Shown one piece after another: positions 55,114-62,831 of a DNA stretch of 64,000 nucleotides. Where the stretch lies: assembly GCA_001305115.1 (NCBI GenBank), contig BCAA01000002.1, positions 1 through 64,000 on the forward strand. The letters run 5' to 3'. The position numbers and the translations under genes are program-made. The notes below the pieces were generated by a model that made no database searches, was not told the origin of the DNA, and saw only the letters and a list, made by a program, of their open reading frames with translations. How positions within the stretch are numbered: position 1 is the stretch's first letter; each line of letters opens with the position of its first letter. This stretch comes from Clostridia bacterium UC5.1-1E11. GTDB taxonomy: Bacteria > Bacillota > Clostridia > Oscillospirales > Acutalibacteraceae.

Positions 55114-56261
55114 TAGACAGCCTCCTTCTGTTTGCAGGTTTCTTCGATCTGAGCCGCCTGGGCATTCATCAGGCGGGCGTCCGCCAAATCCACCGCATCC
55201 TGTAATGTAATCGTATCCCATTCAATGGTAAATTTGGGTTCCAACCCATGTAGCCGCATCCAAAGCGTACAGATCTTCTCAATCACCGGATTCAGTAACC
55301 GTCGGTAGGCCTCCAACTCACTGGTGAGAATGTCGGCCTGTTGACTGGACATTCTCTCCGTAGATGACCACGATAATCCCAGTAAAAACGGCGGGATTCC
55401 CATCTTGGCCACAATTTCCTCCAACATTTGGCGCACCGGAACATTGCTATCCAAAATTTGGTTGTCCGCACCGATGGCTTTAATCGTTACATCTCCCACC
55501 GCAACAAAGTCACTCACACAATCTTTGCGCATGGCGCGACTCCATTCCTGTGCAATTTGTTTCGCCCGGTCCTTGGCAAACGCGCGGTCCGTCGCGTCAT
55601 TCGACGGCTTATAGGTTACTGCAAAGCGCACATCCCCCAATCGTTCCCAATTGGTTCCAATGGTCCGGTAAATCTGCATCAGGACGCCACTCACAAATGG
55701 CAGCCCATGCAGCAAGGAAACGCCTTTGGCACAGCCGGGCGGGGGATTTAAGGCGGAGGCAACGACCAGCTCTGGATACCGCACCGGTACGCTTTGACCC
55801 GCCTCCCGGCGGCAAACGGTCAGGGACAGTGGCGCACACTCCCTCAGTTCCACATCATCCAAAGATGCGTTATAAAGCGCGCCAATCTCCCCGGAAGTGG
55901 TCAATACAATCTCTCCGATTGCATTTCCAAAGGTCAACAATTGGGAAAGGTAACTGTTTAAAAAACTTTGAATTCCACATTCCAATGCATTTACTTTTAC
56001 ATTTTGTAGAAACTGATTGATTTGATACGAATTATTTTTATCCTTACAAAGGATTTCAAAACTTCCAACTAAACGGAGAATCTTGTCGATTGCCGCATCA
56101 ATGATGGGAATATTTTCCCGCAACGCCGCGTATAACCGCCGTTCTCCCGTCCCTGCTGGTGCACAGCTGGAAAAGTGGGCAAAAGGTTCCTCCCACGCTG
56201 TCTGTACCGCCAGGACTTCCGGTTTTTGGGCCTGTTTTTCGCCTTTTTTTCTCCACTTCAT
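55113..56261 (-). CDS. Phage portal protein
   Basis: About 382 residues from ATG 56261 (MKWRKKGEK), preceded by GGGAGGAG. The N-terminal clamp helices (PIIDAAIDKILRLVGSFEIL), beta wing (ALYNASLDDVELRECAPL) and the stem region (MLEEIVAKMGIPPFLLGLSW, LNPVIEKICTLWMRLHGLEP) are typical of SPP1/HK97-like portals. It forms the twelve-fold DNA gate. It starts six bases after terminase. Confidence 0.85.
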   Translation of the reverse strand: MKWRKKGEKQAQKPEVLAVQTAWEEPFAHFSSCAPAGTGERRLYAALRENIPIIDAAIDKILRLVGSFEILCKDKNNSYQINQFLQNVKVNALECGIQSFLNSYLSQLLTFGNAIGEIVLTTSGEIGALYNASLDDVELRECAPLSLTVCRREAGQSVPVRYPELVVASALNPPPGCAKGVSLLHGLPFVSGVLMQIYRTIGTNWERLGDVRFAVTYKPSNDATDRAFAKDRAKQIAQEWSRAMRKDCVSDFVAVGDVTIKAIGADNQILDSNVPVRQMLEEIVAKMGIPPFLLGLSWSSTERMSSQQADILTSELEAYRRLLNPVIEKICTLWMRLHGLEPKFTIEWDTITLQDAVDLADARLMNAQAAQIEETCKQKEAV

Positions 56262-56266
56262 GGCTT

Positions 56267-57517
56267 TTACTCCTCCCGGCGCTCTACACTGACGGCGCAA
56301 AAATCGTCCGTATCTCGACATAGAGATGACACAAAATAGCGGATATCGTCCATCGCATGGTCGTTTTCCTTGAGTGGTATATCCTTACCCACCGTATCCG
56401 CCCAACGATAGAGTCCGAACTCTCGAATGGTGTCCGCACAATTCATACAAATTTTGATGTCCCCCTGTTTGAGCGCCACACTGACGCGCCGTATTCCATC
56501 CAAGACCTCATTTTCTGCGGGAATGATCCGGTACTTTCCGTGCCTTCGAACGGTTTCCATAAAACTGGCTGCTGAAGGATCAACCACCACGCTTTCAATT
56601 CGCCGTTCCCCACATAGTTTTGTGAGCGCTATGTAATGCTCTTCATCTGTGCGCTGTAAACCTTCTCGGCGGGAATCGTAATAATACTCGTCAATGCGAT
56701 ACCACACGCCGTGGGATCTCCCCCATAATCCAAAAGAGGCTGGATTTACAGTCCCATAGTCGCAGGAAACCCGGAATTCTTCTAGTTCTGCCGGTACATC
56801 ACAGAGCATTGCTCTGGTCAAAAATGGATACACCAGTCCTTGTGCCGCCACCCATCGTCCTTGGATAAACCGTTCATAAAACGCTCCAGAGTAGAGCTGT
56901 TCATACCGTGCGATGATCTCCGGTTGAAGTGCCGGATTATCCGACATGGTGAAGTGCAGATACAGGGCGTTCTTCTGTTTCGCCTTGAGAATCCATTCCA
57001 AATAGAACCAATGCTGCGGATTCTCCGGGTTGCAGTTAAACCAAAACTTCGAGCCTTTCGTTGAGCAGCGGGCCAACGCCTGTTCCACAAAGGAGCGCGG
57101 CATCAATGCCACTTCATCCAATAGGACTCCGGCAAGTGTCATTCCTTGGATCAACGCCGCAGAGCTCTCATCCTTTCCACCAAAAAAGTAAAATCGGTTC
57201 TTATGACCGGCATAGGAGAGTTCCATCCAATTTTCGCTTCGGCAGACTGAACAGCCAAAACCGGCCTGTTGTAAAGCGGGCAATAGTGTAGCAAGCAGAT
57301 TCCTCTTGAGAGAGCGGATGGTTCTGCCGCAAAAGGCAAAGGCCTGTCCATGAAAAGACCGGCTCGCCCAAGCCGCAAAGCCGATTCCCAAACAGAGGGT
57401 CTTTCCGCTGCGCACTGCTCCATCGCAAATGATGGCATCCCGTCCCGCATCCGGGCTTCCAGGGTACCACCAGCACATTGCATGCAACTGTTTTGGCGAA
57501 AATGGCTCAAGTTTCAT
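56267..57517 (-). CDS. Terminase large subunit
   Basis: 416 residues. Walker A-like CDGAVRSGKTLCLGIGF, Walker B AGVLLDEVALMP, coupling motif FNCNPENPQHWFY and the RNase H-like nuclease with VSCDYGTVNPASFGL and SVVVDPSAAS. It packages DNA into the head. ATG 57517 overlaps the small subunit stop and follows GGAGGA. Full length with both active sites visible, so packaging capacity is likely retained. Confidence 0.93.
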   Translation of the reverse strand: MKLEPFSPKQLHAMCWWYPGSPDAGRDAIICDGAVRSGKTLCLGIGFAAWASRSFHGQAFAFCGRTIRSLKRNLLATLLPALQQAGFGCSVCRSENWMELSYAGHKNRFYFFGGKDESSAALIQGMTLAGVLLDEVALMPRSFVEQALARCSTKGSKFWFNCNPENPQHWFYLEWILKAKQKNALYLHFTMSDNPALQPEIIARYEQLYSGAFYERFIQGRWVAAQGLVYPFLTRAMLCDVPAELEEFRVSCDYGTVNPASFGLWGRSHGVWYRIDEYYYDSRREGLQRTDEEHYIALTKLCGERRIESVVVDPSAASFMETVRRHGKYRIIPAENEVLDGIRRVSVALKQGDIKICMNCADTIREFGLYRWADTVGKDIPLKENDHAMDDIRYFVSSLCRDTDDFCAVSVERREE

Positions 57518-57833
57518 CGGATTCCTCCTTTTTGAGCGCCCGCGCACCGGCTTCTAACGCTTCAAATAGGCTTGGTTGGCCTGTTTCTGCTTCCAAGCGC
57601 TCCAGGCACTCCAAAGCTTTGATACGGTCGAAAAACTTGATCTCCATTCCGCCGCCTCTCGGCCTGCGGATTTCCGCCACATTGTAGAGGTCGAGCCCTT
57701 CCAGATCTTCGGGTTTGGGGTCTTCCGAGAAAAGGAGCCGCACGGCGTCTTCTATTCCACCAAACGCCAATGTTTCATAACCTTTTTTGACCCGTCGGGT
57801 CCGATTCCGTCGGGTTTTCGTTTTATGTTCCAA
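57507..57833 (-). CDS. Terminase small subunit-like protein
   Basis: 108 residues starting at TTG 57833, which has AAAGGAGGT correctly placed; the upstream part of the open frame crosses a hairpin and lacks a ribosome site. A basic N-terminus (KTRRNRTRRVKKGYETLAFG) and an acidic/helical rest (FFDRIKALECLERLEAETG) fit a DNA-recognising small terminase. First gene of the phage-type operon. Confidence 0.65.
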   Translation of the reverse strand: MEHKTKTRRNRTRRVKKGYETLAFGGIEDAVRLLFSEDPKPEDLEGLDLYNVAEIRRPRGGGMEIKFFDRIKALECLERLEAETGQPSLFEALEAGARALKKEESDET

Positions 57834-57915
57834 GGCAAACCTCCTTTCATATATCCTGGAAAGTCTCCTTTGATTTTGCCTGAAGAAGCAAATTAATCGA
57901 AAAATAGTTCGAACA

Positions 57916-57957
57916 AACAAGCAGGACAAATCTTTTCACGGATTTGTCCTGCTTGTT
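57916..57957. promoter_or_regulatory. Seventeen-base-pair hairpin upstream of the phage operon
   Basis: AACAAGCAGGACAAATC pairs fully with GATTTGTCCTGCTTGTT around an eight-base loop, about 80 bases before the terminase start. On the minus strand the hairpin is followed by TGTTTG...CTATTTTT. It is either an attenuator inside the phage operon leader or a terminator isolating it. I could not identify the phage operon promoter. Confidence 0.6.
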
Positions 57958-58120
57958 ACGTCTCATATTTTCATCTAAATGGATCTCATATAGTTTTAAA
58001 TATTATTATATGTCATATTTAATACAAAATCTCTTTTTATTTCTTAAGAATATTTTTATATTTTATTTTCTATGGTAAACTAAAAAAGACGATTGCCAAC
58101 CCACATAAGGAGGCTCTTCA

Positions 58121-58996
58121 ATGAACACATTTGCCATTGTAACCGATTCTTCCTGCGATCTTCCCGAGTCGCTCGCTCGAGAGATCGATCTCACGGTTCT
58201 TCCCCTCGCTTTTGTGATGAATGGAAGAGAATATTACAACTATCTGGATGAACGAGAAATTTTGCTGCATGATTTCTATGAGGCACTACGTGCTGGGCAG
58301 CCCTGTACCACCTCCGCGGTCAATGTGGATGCCTTTGTTTCCGCAATGGAGCCACTCCTCAAGCAGGGAAGAGATGTCCTTTGTATCGCCTTCTCTTCCG
58401 GCCTCAGTAACACTTATAACGCTGCTGCACTAGCCGTAGAAGAACTGGCGCAAAAGTATCCGGAACGTAAGATCTACGCAGTGGATTCGCTTTGTGCCTC
58501 GCTGGGCCAGGGACTATTGATCTATCTGGCAGCGCAGGAGCGCTCCAAAGGAAAACCCATTGAAGAGGTGCGCGATTGGGTAGAAAAGGAAAAATATCAT
58601 CTCTGTCATTGGTTCACCGTAGAAGACTTGCAATTTCTAAAGCGAGGCGGCCGGGTATCCGCCGCTACCGCATTGGTCGGCACCATGCTGAGTATCAAGC
58701 CTGTGATGCATATGGATAACGCCGGCCATCTCATAAACATCAGTAAAGCGCGCGGAAGGAAGGCTTCTTTGCGTGCACTCGTCGATCGCATGGAACAACT
58801 GGCAATTCAGCCAGAGGAACAGACCGTCTTTATCAGCCATGGCGATTCTTTGGAAGACGCTCAGTTTGTGGCGAACGAGGTTCAAAGCCGCTTAGGTGTC
58901 CAAAAACCTATCACAATCAACTATGTCGGCCCTGTCATCGGTGCACATTCTGGTCCGGGGACAATTGCACTGTTTTTCCTCGGCAAAGAGCGCTGA
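58121..58996 (+). CDS. DegV family fatty acid-binding protein
   Basis: 291 residues. IVTDSSCDLPESLAREIDL, the TSAVNVDAF motif with Ser, CIAFSSGLSNTYNAA and DSLCASLGQG, then the C-terminal domain with GRVSAATALVGTMLSIKPV. DegV/FakB proteins bind a fatty acid in the cytoplasm and present it to the FakA kinase for phosphorylation. No fakA is nearby. AAGGAGG precedes the ATG. Divergent from the phage operon. Confidence 0.92.
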   Translation: MNTFAIVTDSSCDLPESLAREIDLTVLPLAFVMNGREYYNYLDEREILLHDFYEALRAGQPCTTSAVNVDAFVSAMEPLLKQGRDVLCIAFSSGLSNTYNAAALAVEELAQKYPERKIYAVDSLCASLGQGLLIYLAAQERSKGKPIEEVRDWVEKEKYHLCHWFTVEDLQFLKRGGRVSAATALVGTMLSIKPVMHMDNAGHLINISKARGRKASLRALVDRMEQLAIQPEEQTVFISHGDSLEDAQFVANEVQSRLGVQKPITINYVGPVIGAHSGPGTIALFFLGKER

Positions 58997-59052
58997 CCGG
59001 GCATCCCACTGCCGTCGTTTTTGAACAGGATTCTCCCTTCATCCATCTATTA

Positions 59053-59087
59053 AAAAGCCGCCTGCAAATTTAGCAGGCGGCTTTTTA
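59053..59087 (+). terminator. Terminator of degV
   Basis: AAAAAGCCGCCTGC pairs with GCAGGCGGCTTTTT around a seven-base loop. Confidence 0.9.
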
Positions 59088-59089
59088 AA

Positions 59090-59360
59090 TCTCTCAGGAT
59101 CTATCCTCTATGACAATTCATTCCCGTTTTAATTCTCCTGGTCATTTCGCTTTTGATTTGTCTCTTTTTGCGTATCGGTCTGCACAACGCAGCAGATTCC
59201 ATATGAACCCCTCAAAAATAACCTCATGCCATAACAAAGCGTTTACGATTCTTTGAGGCCCACCGGAATAAAAACAACGTTTTCTTCCATTCAGTCAGGC
59301 AACAAGAAAACATCGTTTTGATGCGATTCCATGGGATGGGACGGCCGCACTGGTTCGCTT
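59090..59360. other. Intergenic region
   Basis: About 270 bases between degV and the convergent MATE gene. An imperfect inverted repeat (AAAACAACGTTTTCTT / AAGAAAACATCGTTTT, 59269-59319) may terminate the MATE gene. No gene seen. Confidence 0.45.
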
Positions 59361-59364
59361 CTTC

Positions 59365-60714
59365 TTACAGACATTGTGGGGTTCTCAGCGGCAGATTGCG
59401 CATCTTTCGATAAACCGCAATTCCTACGAGATCCGCCAACAGCCAGCCGATAGGCACAGAAATCCAAATCCCTGTCACGCCGATCCACGGAATACTGGAC
59501 AACCAGTATGCCAGTGCCACCCTCGTCCCAAGCGAAATCACGGTCAGGATGACCGACATCCCCGGCCGATTCATGGCACGATAAAATCCATACAGTAGGA
59601 AGAGCAAACCGATGCCAAAATAAAAAGAGGCCTCAATACGCAGGTATTCAACACCCACCCGGATGATCTCTGTCTCCGATGGATGGATAAACAACTCCAT
59701 CAACGGGCGGGCAAAAACACATACCAATGTACTTACAAGTACGCAAAAAGCAAAGGCAGAAAACACCGCGCTCTTGATTCCCTTGCGGATACGTTCCTGT
59801 TGGTTTGCACCATAATTTTGTGCAACAAAGGTAGAAAATGCGTTGCCAAAATCTTGGACCGGCATATACGCAAAGGAGTCAATTTTGACTGCTGCTGCAA
59901 ATGCAGCCATCACCACTGTTCCAAAACGGTTAATCAATCCCTGAACCATCAGGATTCCAAAATTCATGATGGATTGTTGGATACAGGTCAGCAGAGAAAG
60001 GCTGGTAATTTCCTTTAGAATCCCAGCATCCCACCGCATGTGCCGTCTTGCAATCCGCAGACTCGGAAAACGTTTCCATGTATAAATCAAAATCCCTATT
60101 CCTGAGACAAATTGGGAAAAAACGGTGGCAATGGCTGCCCCACGTACACCCCAGTGGAAAAACAGGACAAATGCCAAATCCAGGACAATATTCAAAATCG
60201 CTGAAATTCCCAAAAAGACCAACGGCACTACGGAGTTTCCAACCGCACGAAGAAGGTTCGCAAAATAATTGTAGAGAAAGGTTGCCGCAATCCCCCAGAA
60301 GATCACCCACAGGTACTCTTTCATCAGGCCCGTGATTTCTCGAGGAACCTGAAGAATCCAAACAATCCCGTCCAATCCCCAAAATACAGCGATATTTAAA
60401 ATCAACGTAATCCCCGCGATTAGTCCAAAGGATAAAAACATACTGCATTTTAAGTGTTCAAAATCTTTTTTCCCATATTGGATGGAAAAAGCTGCGCCAC
60501 TTCCCATACAAAGTCCCAATAGGATGGAAGTGAGAAAAACCATCAAAGTATAGGAAGACCCAACAGCAGCTAATGCGTCCGCTCCCAGGAATTGTCCGAC
60601 AATCCAGGTGTCCGCCACATTGTAAAACTGCTGTAAAAGGTTGCCGACCATCAGTGGAAATGCAAACTTTAATAGGTTTCCCGTGATGTTTCCCGTTGTC
60701 AAATCCCGCTGCAT
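59365..60714 (-). CDS. MATE efflux transporter
   Basis: 449 residues, twelve membrane helices in two related halves (LLKFAFPLMVGNLLQQFYNV, DTWIVGQFLGADALAAVG, NIVLDLAFVLFFHWGVRGAA). ATG 60714 has GGGGAGAG upstream. It exports small molecules using cation gradients; the substrate is unknown. It is divergent from an Lrp-type regulator gene, which may control it. Moderately different from the MATE at 30.8 kb, so not a recent duplicate. Confidence 0.92.
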   Translation of the reverse strand: MQRDLTTGNITGNLLKFAFPLMVGNLLQQFYNVADTWIVGQFLGADALAAVGSSYTLMVFLTSILLGLCMGSGAAFSIQYGKKDFEHLKCSMFLSFGLIAGITLILNIAVFWGLDGIVWILQVPREITGLMKEYLWVIFWGIAATFLYNYFANLLRAVGNSVVPLVFLGISAILNIVLDLAFVLFFHWGVRGAAIATVFSQFVSGIGILIYTWKRFPSLRIARRHMRWDAGILKEITSLSLLTCIQQSIMNFGILMVQGLINRFGTVVMAAFAAAVKIDSFAYMPVQDFGNAFSTFVAQNYGANQQERIRKGIKSAVFSAFAFCVLVSTLVCVFARPLMELFIHPSETEIIRVGVEYLRIEASFYFGIGLLFLLYGFYRAMNRPGMSVILTVISLGTRVALAYWLSSIPWIGVTGIWISVPIGWLLADLVGIAVYRKMRNLPLRTPQCL

Positions 60715-60807
60715 GTTTCTCTCCCCTGTTACGTTACGAAATATAAACACATCTTTTGTAATATATATTAACAAAATAATTTCTATTCGTCAACGAACAC
60801 TTTCTAT

Positions 60808-60835
60808 TTGATGTGCAAAAAAAGTGTGTTATAAT
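60808..60835 (+). promoter_or_regulatory. Promoter of the Lrp-type gene
   Basis: TTGATG and TATAAT separated by 16 bases, about 30 bases before the start of the regulator gene. Confidence 0.65.
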
Positions 60836-60867
60836 CTCTTTAATCACATAGCAAAGGGATGAATGAT

Positions 60868-61326
60868 ATGTTTCTCGACGGTTTAGATCTCTTGGACCAA
60901 AAGATACTGGCTTTGCTCATTCAAAATGCGCGTTACTCCTATTCTGAACTTGGCGAAAAAGTGGGTCTTTCCCGTGTGGCTGTGAGAACGCGCATAGAAG
61001 CGCTTGAAAAGCGTGGCGTGATCGAAGAATACACTACGATTATCAACCCGCAAAAAATCAACGGTGCAGTTTCTTGCTATTTTGAGATTGAAACAGAGCC
61101 ATCGCACCTTCCGGAAGTGGTCAACCGGCTTTATCAAAGCGATACCGTGACGCAAATTTACCGCATGACCGGCAACAGCAGCCTACACGTCCATGCGGTT
61201 GCCCCTTCCCAAGAGGCCTTGGAAACCTTTATTCGGGAGGAGCTTGACTGTCTTCCCGGCATTCGACAGATCAACAGCCATGTCATCCTCTCCCGCATCA
61301 AGGATGTAAAAGGCCTTCGTCTATGA
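60868..61326 (+). CDS. Lrp/AsnC family transcriptional regulator
   Basis: 152 residues from ATG 60868; an ATG at 60859 is also possible, but AAAGGG is better spaced for the later one. The N-terminal HTH (DQKILALLIQNARYSYSELG, VGLSRVAVRTRIEALEKRG) and C-terminal RAM domain (CYFEIETEPSHLPEVV, YRMTGNSSLHVHAVA) are typical. It senses an amino acid or related metabolite. Divergence from the MATE gene suggests it controls export. Confidence 0.92.
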   Translation: MFLDGLDLLDQKILALLIQNARYSYSELGEKVGLSRVAVRTRIEALEKRGVIEEYTTIINPQKINGAVSCYFEIETEPSHLPEVVNRLYQSDTVTQIYRMTGNSSLHVHAVAPSQEALETFIREELDCLPGIRQINSHVILSRIKDVKGLRL

Positions 61327-61413
61327 CCCCGGCCAAAAAGTCCGGTAGAAAGGGCGGCTCTGCCGCCATTCTTTTCAATAGGATCGAATCCCACGGCGGG
61401 ATTGTTATTTCGA

Positions 61414-61461
61414 AAAAGGACACGACCCAATGGTTTTAAAAGCCATGGAACGTGTCCTTTT
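61414..61461 (+). terminator. Terminator of the Lrp-type gene
   Basis: AAAAGGACACG pairs with CGTGTCCTTTT, with an inner stem CCAATGG/CCATGG. Confidence 0.75.
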
Positions 61462-61464
61462 GAT

Positions 61465-61780
61465 ATAACCATCAACAAAGTGAATTTCGTAATCTCTCTT
61501 GATATAGAGGCAATAAAGCCGGACCACCAATGAAAACGAAAAATCCTCCCCGTTCCAATATTTATAAGACCATCCTCATTCAGTCATATGAAAAGGGGAA
61601 CCGCTTCAAAAATCTCAAAATAGCAGGTGAAAGATTCTGAATTTTTTTTATTTTTTATCTGTAGCTACAGTAAAATAAAGGTAATCGACAAATAATTTTC
61701 CTTTTCGATTCCGTTGTTTCGATGGAATCCAAGTCATGGGAAATCTATAAAAGGATACCATAATGGATACGGGGAGGCCC
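61465..61780. other. Intergenic region
   Basis: About 320 AT-rich bases before the sugar transferase gene. It contains the perfect 12-base palindrome CTGTAGCTACAG (61659-61670), a possible operator. No gene or RNA recognised. Confidence 0.4.
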
Positions 61781-61787
61781 ACATGCG

Positions 61788-62489
61788 ATGGTAAGTGTGA
61801 ACAAGACAGCACCTCATTCCATGCGTACAAAAACAGATCGGCGGGCAGACTGTTTTCCCATCGAAGAGCCTCCATCCCTTCATACCCTCACCTCAATATG
61901 GTTGGATACGTTTTCTCCATCCCGCTGGACCATGTTTGTTAAACGCTCTGCGGACATCTTCTTTTCCCTGTTTGGATTGATCCTCTGTGCACCCGTGTTA
62001 TTGCTTTGTGCGGTCGTCATTCGTTTGGACTCCCCTGGGCCGGTTTTTTACCGTCAAGAGCGGTTGACACGCAATGAACAACCCTTTCAGATCTATAAAT
62101 TTCGGACAATGATCCATGAGGCGGAAAAGGATACCGGTTGCATTTTGGCATCTGTAGACGACCCTCGTATCACCCATGCGGGGAAACTTCTGCGTGCAGT
62201 ACATTTGGACGAGCTTCCACAGTTGTTCAATGTTTTAAAGGGGGAGATGTCCCTTGTAGGCCCCCGTCCGGAAAGGCCCCATTTTGTAAAGGAATACAAA
62301 AAAACTGTGAATCAATATCAGAGGCGGTTTTCCGTGCGAGCTGGAATGACCGGTGTTGCCCAGGTATATGGCCATTACTACACAAACGCGGCCGATAAGA
62401 CCTTTTACGATTTATGGTACTTGAATCATTTCTCCATATGGCAGGACATTGCACTGATTGGGATGACGGCCAAACATTTATTGGGATAG
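61788..62489 (+). CDS. Undecaprenyl-phosphate sugar-1-phosphate transferase
   Basis: 233 residues. Bac_transf family, short (EpsL/RfbP-like) form: a membrane helix (ADIFFSLFGLILCAPVLLL), then DSPGPVFYRQERLTRN, KFRTMIHEAE, GKLLRAVHLDELPQL and GEMSLVGPRPE, the catalytic Asp-Glu and phosphate-binding segment, and TGVAQVYG. It loads the first sugar phosphate onto undecaprenyl phosphate on the inner face of the membrane, starting a surface polymer. ATG 61788 has GGGGAGG upstream. With the glycerophosphotransferase downstream this looks like the start of a wall or capsule polymer locus. Confidence 0.92.
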   Translation: MVSVNKTAPHSMRTKTDRRADCFPIEEPPSLHTLTSIWLDTFSPSRWTMFVKRSADIFFSLFGLILCAPVLLLCAVVIRLDSPGPVFYRQERLTRNEQPFQIYKFRTMIHEAEKDTGCILASVDDPRITHAGKLLRAVHLDELPQLFNVLKGEMSLVGPRPERPHFVKEYKKTVNQYQRRFSVRAGMTGVAQVYGHYYTNAADKTFYDLWYLNHFSIWQDIALIGMTAKHLLG

Positions 62490-62831
62490 CATGGATCATT
62501 CCACCCATTTTAAAAATTGCCGCGCGTGTGTTCTCTTTCTTTGGAGGGACACAAGACGGCATCTATTCTCGTCTTTAAAAACATCGATGCCGTCGCAGGT
62601 TGTTCGCATCCCTCGTATGAAAAAAGTCCGCAACCAAGCCTCATCTTTTTCGCTACTGATGGAATCGATTGGGCAACATAAGCTCTCCGCCCTCTGGTAG
62701 GGGGCTCAACTTGTCAAAATCAAATGCTGCAACGAGGGATGAGAGCACGACGGACCGTCTTCCTGGCGAATCTATAAGCCCAAAGGAATAAAGGCCAAGC
62801 AGTGCCATTCTGATGATCGTTTCGTCTTGCC
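62490..62831. other. Gap between surface-polymer genes
   Basis: About 340 bases. A 69-codon plus-strand frame (62491-62700) begins one base after the transferase stop, but has no recognisable motif. An inverted repeat GACGGCATC/GATGCCGTC lies at about 62553-62590. It could hold a small or frame-damaged gene; I cannot support one. Confidence 0.35.

Noticed and set aside
46434-57833. hflX as part of the phage operon
   Set aside because: It is on the same strand and adjacent, but it has its own TTGACA/TAAGAT promoter and is a housekeeping GTPase.
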